Positions 17,309 through 26,382 of a DNA stretch of 52,353 nt are shown one piece after another (positions within the stretch are counted from its first letter, which is position 1; the number at the start of each line of letters is the position of its first letter). The notes beneath the pieces are model-generated. The model saw nothing but the letters and a program-made list of their open reading frames with translations. It made no database searches and was not told where the DNA came from. This stretch comes from an uncultured Alphaproteobacteria bacterium. GTDB taxonomy: Bacteria > Pseudomonadota > Alphaproteobacteria > HIMB59 > GCA-002718135. The translations under genes and the position numbers were made by a program. The DNA lies in contig CACPNW010000007.1 of assembly GCA_902635455.1 (NCBI GenBank), positions 1-52,353 of the forward strand. Direction: 5' to 3'.

Positions 17309-18348
17309 ATAGATGAAACAATTAAAAATTTAAAATTCTTTCCCATATTTTGTTTACTTATTAGTCTTTCATATTCATTTATTATTATTTTTTGTTTTTC
17401 TTTAGTTAATTCTTTTATTAATATTTTTTTTCTTTGATTTAATCCATTAGATAGTAGAAAATTATTTTGATCACAATAATTTACTATATTGAGATCAAAT
17501 CCCTTTGCAATATTAATAAGTTCACTAAAATCTACATAAGAACTAATATCTTGATTGCCTATGTTATCAAAAATATGGGTTTTTTTATGGTTTAAGATAG
17601 TCTGTAAAGTAAAATTCTTTATTGGAGTATGGTATCCATAGTCAACTAATATAATCAAACCTTTATTTTTAACAATATGTTTGCATAGATTCTCAAATAA
17701 AACTGATCTTTCTTTAGATATTTCTGCTATTCCTGTCTTGTTATATTTTTCTAGATTATTCAGTAATTTTTTATTTTTAACAACTATATCTTTAAAAGAA
17801 AAAATATCTTTTTGATTGTTATATATAACGAATTTTTCATACCAATTATCTTTTTGATAGAATTGTCTGATTGGTAAGCAATCAAAAAATTCATTTGAAT
17901 ATATAATACTGGGATTACTTGAATTTGTTTTAAACTCACTTAACCATTTTACATTTTTTAATTTAAGTTTATTAATATTCTCTTTCTGAATTTTTATAAG
18001 TTTATCATTTTTTTCAACAAAAAAAATATCTGCTAAATTTATAAATGATCGCTCTATTTTTGAAGTTCTAAAAATATCATTAAACAAAGTACATCTTCCA
18101 GGACCAAGTTCTATTAAATTAAATTTAGAATTTAAATAATTCTTCCAATAATTTATAATATATACTCCTATAATTTCTCCAAACATTTGGGATATTTCTG
18201 GAGATGTTACAAAGTCTCCTTTTTTACCAATAGGGTTTTTCGAGGTATAATATGAGTTATTTTTATAAAGTAAAAAATCAATAAATTTATCTAATCTTAA
18301 TTTTTTTTTTTCTTTCAATATATTTGTTATTTTTTTTCTTAATTCCAT
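17305..18348 (-). CDS. MidA/NDUFAF7-type class I SAM-dependent methyltransferase
   Basis: Relative of mitochondrial NDUFAF7/MidA, an arginine methyltransferase needed for complex I assembly. The 347-residue protein shows GDFVTSPEISQMFGEIIGVY, LIELGPGRCTLFNDIF (SAM motif I), YSNEFFDCLPIRQF and LVDYGYHTP. A role in respiratory complex assembly in this organism is inferred from the family only. It overlaps lgt by 10 bp upstream and pgeF by 4 bp downstream. Confidence 0.93.
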   Translation of the reverse strand: MELRKKITNILKEKKKLRLDKFIDFLLYKNNSYYTSKNPIGKKGDFVTSPEISQMFGEIIGVYIINYWKNYLNSKFNLIELGPGRCTLFNDIFRTSKIERSFINLADIFFVEKNDKLIKIQKENINKLKLKNVKWLSEFKTNSSNPSIIYSNEFFDCLPIRQFYQKDNWYEKFVIYNNQKDIFSFKDIVVKNKKLLNNLEKYNKTGIAEISKERSVLFENLCKHIVKNKGLIILVDYGYHTPIKNFTLQTILNHKKTHIFDNIGNQDISSYVDFSELINIAKGFDLNIVNYCDQNNFLLSNGLNQRKKILIKELTKEKQKIIINEYERLISKQNMGKNFKFLIVSSI

Positions 18349-19121
18349 TTTTTACTAAAAATAATTATGCCTAAGGCTAATAAGGGTAAACTCAAAATTT
18401 GACCCATAGAAAAATAGTTAAATATTAAGCCAATTTGAATATCTGGCTCTCTTAAAAATTCAATACTAAATCTAAATACTGAATATAAAATTAAAAAAAT
18501 CGCACTTATTTTTCCTATTTTTAAATTTTTATTATTTTTTTTAAAATACAAAATCAAAATAATAAATATTAATAATCCTTCAAAAAATGCTTCATATAAT
18601 TGAGAAGGGTGACGTGGTTCTTGGTCAATTTCTGGATATATCATTGCGATAGGAAAATTTGTTATTCTTCCATATAACTCTCCATTAATAAAATTAGCAA
18701 TTCTTCCAAAAAATAAGCCTATAGGAGCAACAATACAAACTAAATCTGATAAATAAAAAAAATCAATTTTATTTTTTCTAGAAAATAAAAATATTGCAAT
18801 AATTATGCCAATTAATCCTCCATGAAATGACATTCCACCAAGCCATATTTTGAAAATGTAAATTGGATTTATTAGAAAATAATTAGTTTGGTAGAAAATT
18901 ACATATCCAATTCTGCCACCTAAAATTACACCAAATATTGACCATACAAAAAAACTATCGATCTGCTTATTTGAAATATGATTTAAATAATATTTATTTA
19001 AGTATTTAATTAGTGAGGCACCTACTACAAAACCTATGATATAAGCCAAACTATACCATCTAATATCCACGTAACCTATGGAAAGTATGACAGGATCTAT
19101 TGAAGGTTTTATTAAAATCAT
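18339..19121 (-). CDS. lgt: Prolipoprotein diacylglyceryl transferase
   Basis: Transfers diacylglyceryl from phosphatidylglycerol to the lipobox Cys of prolipoproteins in the inner membrane. I start at the ATG at 19121 (MILIKPSIDPVILSI), giving 260 residues as in the family. The longer open frame to 19259 would overlap the divergent ubiK gene and adds 46 non-conserved residues. Seen are seven membrane segments, MSFHGGLIGIIIAI with the essential His, and RIANFINGELYGRITNFP (Lgt signature), then RHPSQLYEAFFEG. It is divergent from ubiK, a common alphaproteobacterial arrangement. Confidence 0.96.
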   Translation of the reverse strand: MILIKPSIDPVILSIGYVDIRWYSLAYIIGFVVGASLIKYLNKYYLNHISNKQIDSFFVWSIFGVILGGRIGYVIFYQTNYFLINPIYIFKIWLGGMSFHGGLIGIIIAIFLFSRKNKIDFFYLSDLVCIVAPIGLFFGRIANFINGELYGRITNFPIAMIYPEIDQEPRHPSQLYEAFFEGLLIFIILILYFKKNNKNLKIGKISAIFLILYSVFRFSIEFLREPDIQIGLIFNYFSMGQILSLPLLALGIIIFSKKWN

Positions 19122-19146
19122 TATATTTAAATAAACTAATATTATA

Positions 19147-19425
19147 ATGGTTAATAAAAATAAAATCTTATCTGATTTATCTAAAATGGCTTTAGATGCA
19201 ATGAGCACGTTTTCTGGCGTTAAAAAAGAAATTGAAACAATTGTTAGTTTGAGGGTCAATAAGGTCTTAAATAAGATGAATTTAGTTAAAAGAGATGAAT
19301 TTGAAGTTTTAAAAAAAATGGTTCAGAAGCTAATTATTGATAAGGAAAATGCAAAAAAAACAAAAAAATCCCCTAAAACCAGAATAAAAAAAACTAATAC
19401 TAGAAAAAAAAAGAAGAAAAATTAA
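19147..19425 (+). CDS. ubiK: Ubiquinone biosynthesis accessory factor UbiK (BMFP family)
   Basis: Small helical protein that helps assemble the ubiquinone-synthesis complex. The 92-residue protein matches the BMFP pattern: ILSDLSKMALDAMSTFSGVK, then KEIETIVSLRVNKVLNKMNL, then VKRDEFEVLKKMVQKLI (coiled coil). The last 25 residues are a Lys/Thr-rich basic tail. Divergence from lgt matches other Alphaproteobacteria. Confidence 0.9.
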   Translation: MVNKNKILSDLSKMALDAMSTFSGVKKEIETIVSLRVNKVLNKMNLVKRDEFEVLKKMVQKLIIDKENAKKTKKSPKTRIKKTNTRKKKKKN

Positions 19426-19495
19426 AAATATACACATTTTTCAATGAAATAAGCTTGCACAAAACCAAGCTAATTTAGTAAACCTACATATAGTA

Positions 19496-19516
19496 AGTAT
19501 ATTCAATAAATATACT
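19496..19516. repeat. AT-rich 8-bp inverted repeat before the ybjN-like gene
   Basis: AGTATATT (19496-19503) and AATATACT (19509-19516) are perfect reverse complements with a 5-base centre, 9 bases before the ATG at 19526. In so AT-rich a region chance is not excluded. It may be an operator or a weak hairpin near the ribosome binding site. A second, weaker 6-bp stem (AGCTTG/CAAGCT) is at 19452-19471. Confidence 0.25.
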
Positions 19517-19525
19517 AAATAGAGT

Positions 19526-20014
19526 ATGGATACAGACAATTTACCTTTAAATCCAATAGATGTAGTTGAGGATGTAATTTATCAAAAAAATTGGAATTTT
19601 AGTAGAGCCGATGAACATGAGCTTGTTGCAGAAATAAGTTCAAATTGGTGCCAGTACAGACTTTACTTTAATTGGTCAGAAAAAATTAGTGCTATGAGTT
19701 TTACTGTGACATTTGATTTGTGTTTTCCTAAGACTAAAATTACTTCTGCATACGAGTTACTTGGACTTATAAATGAAAAATTATGGGTAGGACACTTTGA
19801 TATAACCAGTAAAAATGGAATTCCTGCTTATAGGAATACTGTAATTTCATTATCAGATAATGATCTATTACATAAAAAACTTGAAGATTTAGTTGATATA
19901 GGAATATATGAATGTGAAAAATATTATCCTTCATTTCAAAAAGTACTGTTTGAAAATGTACCACCAAATGAGTCATTAAAATTAATAAATTTTGATGTAA
20001 TAGGTAGGGCTTAA
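19526..20014 (+). CDS. YbjN domain-containing protein
   Basis: Predicted cytoplasmic protein of the YbjN/bacterial sensory transduction regulator family, 162 residues. Typical segments are LNPIDVVEDVIYQKNWNFSR at the N-terminus, ELVAEISSNWCQYRLYFNW, TFDLCFPKTKITSAYELLGL, INEKLWVGHFDI and FDVIGRA at the end. In Alphaproteobacteria a YbjN gene before proC is common. The biochemical role is not known; E. coli YbjN affects motility and stress traits. Confidence 0.88.
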   Translation: MDTDNLPLNPIDVVEDVIYQKNWNFSRADEHELVAEISSNWCQYRLYFNWSEKISAMSFTVTFDLCFPKTKITSAYELLGLINEKLWVGHFDITSKNGIPAYRNTVISLSDNDLLHKKLEDLVDIGIYECEKYYPSFQKVLFENVPPNESLKLINFDVIGRA

Positions 20015-20058
20015 ATAACTCTATTTAAATTCTAAAAAAAAGTATAATTAATTTAATT

Positions 20059-20862
20059 ATGAAAAATATTTTATTTATTGGTTGTGGACATATGGGGAGT
20101 GCATTGTTAAGCGCCTGGATTAAGGAAAAAAATAACAAGATAACAGTAGTTGATCCATTAAAATATAAACATATTAAAAAAAAATATAAAATTGATGCTT
20201 TTGAATCAGCTAATCTTATTCAAAATGTAAATATCTTTGATATTGTAGTTTTGGCAGTGACACCACAATTAGTTGATAAGGTTTTGGAAAAATACAAATT
20301 ATTAAGATTTAAAAAAACATGTGTAATTGTGAGCATAATAGCAGGAAAAAAAATTAATATTTTAAAAAAAGCAATTCCTAATGTTAGCCAAATGATTAGA
20401 GTAATGCCTAATATGCCTGCTTTAGTTGGTGAAAGCGTATCATTTCTTGTTCCAAGTAGGAATACTTCAAACAAAAATAAAAATAATATTTATAAATTAT
20501 TTTCACAAGTTGGAATCGTTTTTTGGTTAAAAAAAGAAGAGGAGATTGATATTGCAACAGCAATTTCAGGAAGCGGACCAGGTTATATTTTTTATTTAAT
20601 TAATGCGCTGGAAGAAGCTGCAAATGAATTAGGATTAAACAAAAAAATTAATCAAAGAATTATTTTGCAAACTTTAATTGGTTCTTTAAAACTAATACAA
20701 CACTCAAAAAAAAGCTCAAAAAAATTAGCAAATGAAATTGCAATTAAAGGCGGCACCACAGAAGCTGGTATTAAAGTATTGAAAAAAAATAATATCAATA
20801 AAATTTTATCACAAACCTTAAAATCAGCTTATAAAAAGGCAATATTTCTTAGCAAAAAATAA
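20059..20862 (+). CDS. proC: Pyrroline-5-carboxylate reductase
   Basis: Reduces pyrroline-5-carboxylate to proline with NAD(P)H. The 267-residue protein has the Rossmann start ILFIGCGHMGSALLSAW, VVLAVTPQLVDKVLEKY, RVMPNMPALVGE and the dimer/active-site signature SGSGPGYIFYLINALEEAA, then KGGTTEAGIKVL. It is followed after 1 bp by the COQ9-like gene and by csaA with a 1-bp overlap, so the three are probably co-transcribed. Confidence 0.96.
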   Translation: MKNILFIGCGHMGSALLSAWIKEKNNKITVVDPLKYKHIKKKYKIDAFESANLIQNVNIFDIVVLAVTPQLVDKVLEKYKLLRFKKTCVIVSIIAGKKINILKKAIPNVSQMIRVMPNMPALVGESVSFLVPSRNTSNKNKNNIYKLFSQVGIVFWLKKEEEIDIATAISGSGPGYIFYLINALEEAANELGLNKKINQRIILQTLIGSLKLIQHSKKSSKKLANEIAIKGGTTEAGIKVLKKNNINKILSQTLKSAYKKAIFLSKK

Positions 20863-20863
20863 T

Positions 20864-21403
20864 ATGAACAAAAATGATATTTTTTTAGCAAAAAAAACTT
20901 TAAATCTATTGAAATCAAAAAATTGGCAAGAAATAAAATTAGAAGATTATAAAAGTTCTAGTAAAAAAAAACTAAAAAAATCAAAAAATGATTTATTAAA
21001 AAATATTAATTTTTACATAGATTATTTATTAAAAAAAGAAATTGTAGCATTAGAAGAATCATCCACAAAAGATATGTTGTTTGAAGTGATTATGACGAGA
21101 TTTGATATTATCCAAAAATATAGAAAATCATTTTTATCACTTTTTAATTCATTTAAATTTAAACCTCAAAAAATTATAATTCTCTTGGCGCCTTTTTTAG
21201 AAAGTATGATTTTAATGGCTTCTCTAGCAGATATAAGAATAAAAGGGTTAAATGGCCAATTGATAATTAAAGGTATTTTTATTATTTATATTGCCACATT
21301 TTATGTTTGGCTTAATGATGATTCAGAATCTCTAGAAAAAACAATGACAGCATTAGATAATTATTTAGAAAAGGCCATTAAACTTTGTAACTATAAATAT
21401 TAA
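20864..21403 (+). CDS. COQ9-like (RpsU-divergently transcribed family) protein
   Basis: Alpha-helical, TetR-fold protein related to COQ9, a lipid-binding helper of ubiquinone synthesis. The 179-residue protein shows the family segment DMLFEVIMTRFDIIQKYR at about residues 66-83 and FYVWLNDDSESLEKTMTALDNYLEKA at the C-terminus. The N-terminal part is very Lys-rich. With ubiK 1.5 kb away, a role in ubiquinone synthesis is likely but not proven. Its stop overlaps the csaA start (TAATG). Confidence 0.78.
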   Translation: MNKNDIFLAKKTLNLLKSKNWQEIKLEDYKSSSKKKLKKSKNDLLKNINFYIDYLLKKEIVALEESSTKDMLFEVIMTRFDIIQKYRKSFLSLFNSFKFKPQKIIILLAPFLESMILMASLADIRIKGLNGQLIIKGIFIIYIATFYVWLNDDSESLEKTMTALDNYLEKAIKLCNYKY

Positions 21404-21744
21404 TGAACAAAATAATTAATTATAAAGATTTTGATAATGTTGAAATTAGAGTAGGGACAATTATTGAGGCTGTAGAAAATAATCATTTAAAAAAACCATC
21501 TATAATTTTAAAAATTGATTTTGGAAGTGAAATAGGTATAAAAAAAAGTTCAGCTCAATTAATAAAAAACTACACTGTATCAAATTTAATTAACAAACAA
21601 ATAGCAGCTGTAACTAATTTTGAGCCAAAACAAATAGGAAATTTAATTTCTGAAGTTTTAGTTTTAGGGTTTCCAGATGCTGATAACGAACCAATTCTTA
21701 TTGTTCCTGATTTAAAAGTGAAAAATGGAGGAAAACTTTATTAA
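21403..21744 (+). CDS. csaA: CsaA-type tRNA-binding domain protein (export-related chaperone)
   Basis: Small OB-fold protein homologous to the tRNA-binding domain of MetRS and to B. subtilis CsaA, which binds precursor proteins. At 113 residues it matches CsaA. Seen are VEIRVGTIIEAVEN, SIILKIDFGSEIGIKKSSAQ and IAAVTNFEPKQIGNLISEVLVLGFPD. It is convergent with the histidine kinase gene with no spacer. Confidence 0.9.
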   Translation: MNKIINYKDFDNVEIRVGTIIEAVENNHLKKPSIILKIDFGSEIGIKKSSAQLIKNYTVSNLINKQIAAVTNFEPKQIGNLISEVLVLGFPDADNEPILIVPDLKVKNGGKLY

Positions 21745-23040
21745 TTATATTGGTAAAGTTATTGTAAGTCTTAACCCGCCCAAATAAGATTTATCAAGTT
21801 TTATATCACCTCCATGAGCTCTTATAATATCTCTAGAAATAGATAAACCTAAACCACTTTCTCCTTTTAATTTATTTCTTGAAGGGTCTAGAGTAAAAAA
21901 AGGTTTAAAAACATCTTCATAATTTGAAGACGGAATACCAGGACCATCATCATGAAATATTATTTCACAACCATCACCAATTGAACTTACTGAAATTATA
22001 ATTTTTTTTGAATATCTTATAGAATTATTTATTACGTTTTGAAATGCTCTTTTAATTTGTAGAGGCCTACCAGAAGTTTTAATTTTATTTTCTTCTTTAA
22101 ATGTAATGCTATAATTATCCTCATTACAATTTTTGATTATTTCTTTTAATATCTCATTTATCGATAAATTTTCTATAGGCTCTGGTGAATCTGATCTAAC
22201 AAAACTAACATAACTATCTAGCATTGCCGTCATTTCATTTATATCAAGTTCTAGTTCAGACTTTGCTTTTTCATCTTTAAGTAAGGAAAGTTGTAATTTC
22301 ATTCTAGTTAAAGGAGTTCTTAAATCATGACTTACTCCGGCTAACATATCAGTTCTTTGTTTTAAAAACCTTTTTATTCTTGTTCTCATTTGATTAAAAG
22401 CATTTGCTGTTTGTCTTAATTCTGTTGAACCGACACTTTTCAATTCAGGAGCATCTAATCCCCTACCAAAAGTTTCAGCAATTATTGCCAATCTTTTTAA
22501 AGGTCTAATTTGTTTTTTCATAAAAAAATATGAAAAGAAAAGCAAAACTAATGAAGAAAAAATCATCCATAATAAAAATACAAAAGCTGATTCACTGTAC
22601 AATCTGTCCTTATCAACATTAACAATCAATAAATCTTCATTTATTTGAATCGCTATAGCAACCCCTTTATCCAAGTTGCTTAAATCATAGAAAAAAGGTT
22701 TATTCAGTTCTTCTAATGCTTGTTTAAGTCTTTTAGACAAAATTCCTCTTTGGGTTTTAAAAGATAGCGGATTTAAGGCTGCTTCTTCTTTATATGAAAT
22801 ATTCATTTTAAAATCATCTTTAGCAATTTCAATGGCTTTTTCTTTGAGATCTTGGTCAATTAATTTAACAATTACATTAATATCAGCAACAACTGATTGA
22901 GCTAATCTTTTAGAAATAATATTCCATGAAGTTTGGTAAAATATTAAAGATGTTATTACAACTAAAACTATTACAGGGACAAATATTATAATTATTGATC
23001 TTCCTAATAAAGAAGAGGGTATAAGTTTTTTATAAATCAT
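21745..23040 (-). CDS. Sensor histidine kinase, EnvZ/OmpR type
   Basis: Membrane sensor kinase of a two-component system. The 431-residue protein has a first membrane segment at about residues 15-35, a periplasmic domain, a second segment near 150-170, HAMP, then HisKA with the phosphorylated His in GVSHDLRTPLTRMKL and a HATPase domain with N box (NVINNSIRYSKK), DDGPGIP and SGLGLSISRDIIRAHGG. Its start overlaps the response regulator stop by four bases. The signal is unknown. Confidence 0.92.
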   Translation of the reverse strand: MIYKKLIPSSLLGRSIIIIFVPVIVLVVITSLIFYQTSWNIISKRLAQSVVADINVIVKLIDQDLKEKAIEIAKDDFKMNISYKEEAALNPLSFKTQRGILSKRLKQALEELNKPFFYDLSNLDKGVAIAIQINEDLLIVNVDKDRLYSESAFVFLLWMIFSSLVLLFFSYFFMKKQIRPLKRLAIIAETFGRGLDAPELKSVGSTELRQTANAFNQMRTRIKRFLKQRTDMLAGVSHDLRTPLTRMKLQLSLLKDEKAKSELELDINEMTAMLDSYVSFVRSDSPEPIENLSINEILKEIIKNCNEDNYSITFKEENKIKTSGRPLQIKRAFQNVINNSIRYSKKIIISVSSIGDGCEIIFHDDGPGIPSSNYEDVFKPFFTLDPSRNKLKGESGLGLSISRDIIRAHGGDIKLDKSYLGGLRLTITLPI

Positions 23041-23720
23041 ATTTCATTACAAATTAATTTATATCCTTTGCCTCTTATTGTTTTTATATGCTCAGGTTCT
23101 TTTGGATTAACTTCAATTTTTTGCCTTAGTCTTGTTATTTGTACATCTATTTTTCTAAGCTCAGTTTCATCAAATTTAATATTTGTAAGCTCATCTCTTA
23201 GAACTATTTCGTTTCTTTTTTTTGATAATTTTTGTAATAGATTACTTTCAACTTCTGTAAGATAAATAATTTTATCATTTTTTTTCAATTCTAATTTCAT
23301 AATATCAAAATTATATTTTCCAAAAGTAACATTTGATAATTCTTTATTTGAATCTTTATAAAGATTTAATAAATTATTAATTCTTAAATATAATTCTTCA
23401 GGCTCAAAAGGTTTTGAAACATAATCATCAGCACCAATTTTTAAACCCTCAATTTTATTAATGTTTTCTCCTAATGCAGTTAACATTATTACTGGCGTAG
23501 GATAAATATCTTTAATTATTGAAACAAGTTTAATACCATCTCCTGATGGCATCATTCTATCTAAAATAACTAAATCAAAAATAAAATATTGAATGACATC
23601 TCTAGCATTTTCAAAATCGTCAGAAATATAAACATTTAATTTTTTTTCTGTTAAGTAATCCTTTAATAATTCTCTTAGTCTTTCATCATCATCAACAATA
23701 AGTATATTTTTTTGTGTCAT
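23037..23720 (-). CDS. OmpR-family response regulator
   Basis: Two-component regulator with receiver and winged-helix DNA-binding domains, 227 residues. The receiver has DDDERLREL near the N-terminus, the phosphoacceptor Asp in FDLVILDRMMPSGDG, MLTALGE and DDYVSKPFEPEEL. The C-terminal domain ends RQKIEVNPKEPEHIKTIRGK followed by GYKLI. A MarR gene upstream and a kinase downstream give a gene order known from Alphaproteobacteria. It recalls petP-petR of Rhodobacter capsulatus, whose products are needed for cytochrome bc1 expression; whether this pair controls petBC here is a guess. Confidence 0.93.
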   Translation of the reverse strand: MTQKNILIVDDDERLRELLKDYLTEKKLNVYISDDFENARDVIQYFIFDLVILDRMMPSGDGIKLVSIIKDIYPTPVIMLTALGENINKIEGLKIGADDYVSKPFEPEELYLRINNLLNLYKDSNKELSNVTFGKYNFDIMKLELKKNDKIIYLTEVESNLLQKLSKKRNEIVLRDELTNIKFDETELRKIDVQITRLRQKIEVNPKEPEHIKTIRGKGYKLICNEI

Positions 23721-24205
23721 TTATTATTAATTTCATCAAATTTTATTTTATTTTTTTGCTCTATCATCGCATATAAAATTTTTTTAAAACCATTTATATC
23801 TTTTTCACTAAATTTATTTATAATTTTTTTAATTCTTTTTGTTTGTATCATAGTAAGCTGATCTTCTAAATCTTGTCCTTTTTGTGTTAGAGTTAATTTT
23901 TTTGTTCTTTTGTCTTCCCCAACAGAGACAACTATATATTTTTCTTTAACCAGTTGATTGAGAACCCTTGATAAACTTTGTTTTGTTATCTGTAAAATTA
24001 GCAATAACTCTTTAATTGTTAAGTTTTTTTGTTTTCCTACAAAATATATTACTCGATGATGTGCCCTACCAAAGTTAATTTTTTCAAGTATAGCGTCAGG
24101 TCCAGCAGTAAAATCTCGATATGAAAAAAATAAAAGCTCAATAATCTTCTTTATTTCTATATCCTTTAAAAATAGAGGATTTAACAATTTATTTAGGTCA
24201 GTCAT
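23717..24205 (-). CDS. MarR-family transcriptional regulator
   Basis: Winged-helix dimeric regulator, 162 residues. The DNA-binding part is at about residues 60-110 (KNLTIKELLLILQITKQSLS, then RVLNQLVKEKYI and the wing GEDKRTKKLTLTQKG). It is the first gene of the MarR-regulator-kinase operon, overlapping the response regulator by four bases, and is divergent from ilvE over 62 bp. It resembles PetP-type regulators by position. Ligand unknown. Confidence 0.9.
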   Translation of the reverse strand: MTDLNKLLNPLFLKDIEIKKIIELLFFSYRDFTAGPDAILEKINFGRAHHRVIYFVGKQKNLTIKELLLILQITKQSLSRVLNQLVKEKYIVVSVGEDKRTKKLTLTQKGQDLEDQLTMIQTKRIKKIINKFSEKDINGFKKILYAMIEQKNKIKFDEINNK

Positions 24206-24267
24206 ATTGACTTAATTATGCATCACTGATACTCACTTGTCATTTAAAAAAATAATTTAATAATATT

Positions 24268-25152
24268 ATGGCTAAATCGTTCGATAATAGAGATGGTTGG
24301 ATATGGCAAGATGGAGAATTCATCAATTGGAACGAAGCAAAAACACATATTATTACCCAAGGTTTACATTATGGAAGTGCAGTTTTTGAAGGTGAAAGAT
24401 CTTATAATGGTAATATTTTTAAATCAGATCAGCATACAAAAAGGCTTTTTAAATCAGCAGAAATAATAGGTATTAAAATACCGTTTTCAGAGTCAGAGAT
24501 AAATCAATCAAAATTCGATTTAATTAAAAAAATGAATTTCAAAGAATGCTATGTAAGGCCAATAGTTTGGAGAGGTAGCAGTCAAATGGGTTTGTCCACT
24601 AACAATTCAAATATTCATGTTGCTATTGCAGTATGGGATGATTGGGCATCATATTTTAAGATTGAGGATAGAATAGCTGGATTAAGATTGATTACATCAC
24701 CCTGGAAAAGACCTGCTCCTGATACTGCTCCTTATGAGGCAAAAGCTTCTGGACCATATATTATTTGCACATTATCAAAAGAATATGCAGAAAAAAAAGG
24801 ATACCACGATGCTTTAATGTTAGATTATAGAGGTTATATAGCTGAAGGTACTGGCGCAAATATTTTTTTTGTTAAGGACAAAGATATTCATACCCCGATA
24901 CCCGATTGTTTTTTAAATGGCATTACTCGTCAAACAGTAATTGAGATGGTAAAAAAACAAGGTTTTAATTTAATAGAAAAATACATAAAACCAGATGAAA
25001 TAACTAATTATGATGAAGCCTTTCTTACTGGAACCGCAGCTGAAATAACACCAATTCAATCTATTGATGACGTAAAATTTAAAACTGGACATAATTGTAT
25101 AACTTATAAATTTATGCAAGATTATAGTGAATTAGTAAATACCGTTAGTTAA
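24268..25152 (+). CDS. ilvE: Branched-chain amino acid aminotransferase
   Basis: PLP fold-type IV aminotransferase that interconverts Leu, Ile and Val with their oxo-acids. The 294-residue protein shows GLHYGSAVFEGERSYNG, YVRPIVWRG, the PLP-Lys region in YEAKASGPYIICTLSKEYA, then LMLDYRGYIAEGTGANIFFV and TGTAAEITPIQSID. The family also includes D-amino acid aminotransferase and ADC lyase; length and motifs favour IlvE. It ends 8 bp into the convergent moaE. Confidence 0.92.
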   Translation: MAKSFDNRDGWIWQDGEFINWNEAKTHIITQGLHYGSAVFEGERSYNGNIFKSDQHTKRLFKSAEIIGIKIPFSESEINQSKFDLIKKMNFKECYVRPIVWRGSSQMGLSTNNSNIHVAIAVWDDWASYFKIEDRIAGLRLITSPWKRPAPDTAPYEAKASGPYIICTLSKEYAEKKGYHDALMLDYRGYIAEGTGANIFFVKDKDIHTPIPDCFLNGITRQTVIEMVKKQGFNLIEKYIKPDEITNYDEAFLTGTAAEITPIQSIDDVKFKTGHNCITYKFMQDYSELVNTVS

Positions 25153-25561
25153 AGTTTTTAAGCCATTTACTTTCATTTTCATAATTTTCTTTTTTCCAAA
25201 AAGGAGCTTCTTTTTTTAGATAATCCATTATAAAATTACATGACTCAAAACTTTCTTTTCTATGTTTAGAGAATGTAGAAACTAAAACAATTTTATCATT
25301 AATAGATAAATTACCAAATCTATGGATTACTAAATAATCGATTAAATTCCATTTATTTTTAGCATTCTCACATATTTTCTTTAGACTTTTAATTGCCATT
25401 TCTTCATAAACTTCAACATAAATAGATTTTACTTTTTTGCTATTATTAATATTTCTTACATATCCAATAAAATTTGTAACAGCGCCTATTTCATTACTAA
25501 GAGACTTAATTTTTTCAATTTCATAATCAACTTGAAAATTTTCTTTTTGAATTTTTATCAT
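25145..25561 (-). CDS. moaE: Molybdopterin synthase catalytic subunit
   Basis: Large subunit of molybdopterin synthase, which adds sulfur to precursor Z. At 138 residues it is near family length. AVTNFIGYVRNINNSKKVKS, YEEMAIKSLKKICENAK, VIHRFGNLSINDKIVLVSTF, SKHRKESFESCNFIMDYLKK and PFWKKE match MoaE. The start overlaps the moaD stop by one base. The Mo cofactor implies at least one molybdoenzyme elsewhere in the genome. Confidence 0.94.
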   Translation of the reverse strand: MIKIQKENFQVDYEIEKIKSLSNEIGAVTNFIGYVRNINNSKKVKSIYVEVYEEMAIKSLKKICENAKNKWNLIDYLVIHRFGNLSINDKIVLVSTFSKHRKESFESCNFIMDYLKKEAPFWKKENYENESKWLKNFN

Positions 25562-25809
25562 TATCCTCCACTAACAGGCGGAAAAATAGCAATTTCATCA
25601 TTTAAATTAATTTTTTTATTTTCAGTAATATATTCTTGATTTATAGAAAATCTAATAATATCTTCATCTATAAATTTTTTAAGTTTAGGATACTTTTTAA
25701 CAAGAATTTTTTTTAATTCATTAATATCTTTTAAATTTGAATAGTTCAAATTTTCATGTTCACTTTTTGTTATATCTTTTATCCAGGCAAAGTATTTTAT
25801 TTTTATCAT
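25561..25809 (-). CDS. moaD: Molybdopterin synthase sulfur carrier subunit
   Basis: Ubiquitin-fold small subunit whose C-terminal Gly-Gly is made a thiocarboxylate. The 82-residue protein ends EIAIFPPVSGG, the MoaD signature. It is overlapped by pgsA upstream (4 bp) and moaE downstream (1 bp). Confidence 0.94.
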   Translation of the reverse strand: MIKIKYFAWIKDITKSEHENLNYSNLKDINELKKILVKKYPKLKKFIDEDIIRFSINQEYITENKKINLNDEIAIFPPVSGG

Positions 25810-26354
25810 AAGTGCTTTATGCCTGACTTTAAATAATCAAAACCTGTATATAAAGTTAGAATTCCAGCAGTCCAAAGAGCAGCTTTTCCTATAATTATTA
25901 CTGGTATGATAGTGATTTGACTTTCACTTAAAATTAATACAGCTAATGCTATTAGTTGTATTGATGTTTTTAATTTTGCAATTCTTGATACAGGTACACT
26001 TATTTTAATTCCTGCTAAATATTCTCGTAAACCCGATACTGCAATTTCTCTTAATAAGATTATAAGAGCCGGTATGGTCTCCCAATCTGCAATTATTCCT
26101 TTTGAAGTTAGTATTAGAATGACTGCTGCTACTAACAATTTATCAGCTATAGGATCTAAAAAGGTGCCAAAATTTGTTATTTCATTTCTTATTCTGGCTA
26201 TATAACCATCAAAATAATCGGTGATACTTGCAACACAAAAAAGAGTAAATGCTACCCAACCATAGAATGGACTTTTCATATATATACAAATTACTATTAT
26301 TGGTATTACTATAATCCTTGCGATCGTAAGTATGTTTGCAATATTAAATTTCAT
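25806..26354 (-). CDS. pgsA: CDP-diacylglycerol--glycerol-3-phosphate 3-phosphatidyltransferase
   Basis: Integral membrane enzyme making phosphatidylglycerol phosphate. The 182-residue protein has the CDP-alcohol phosphotransferase signature spread over SITDYFDGYIARIRN and FGTFLDPIADKLL (DG-AR-G-D-D pattern), with about five membrane segments. I use the ATG at 26354; the codon before it is a TTG. Order uvrC-pgsA-moaD-moaE is typical of Alphaproteobacteria. Confidence 0.95.
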   Translation of the reverse strand: MKFNIANILTIARIIVIPIIVICIYMKSPFYGWVAFTLFCVASITDYFDGYIARIRNEITNFGTFLDPIADKLLVAAVILILTSKGIIADWETIPALIILLREIAVSGLREYLAGIKISVPVSRIAKLKTSIQLIALAVLILSESQITIIPVIIIGKAALWTAGILTLYTGFDYLKSGIKHL

Positions 26355-26382
26355 CAATTTTTTTTAGAACAATATTTAGTTA

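Noticed and set aside
19122-19259. N-terminal extension of lgt
   Set aside because: It would overlap the divergent ubiK gene and has no similarity to Lgt; the ATG at 19121 fits the family start.
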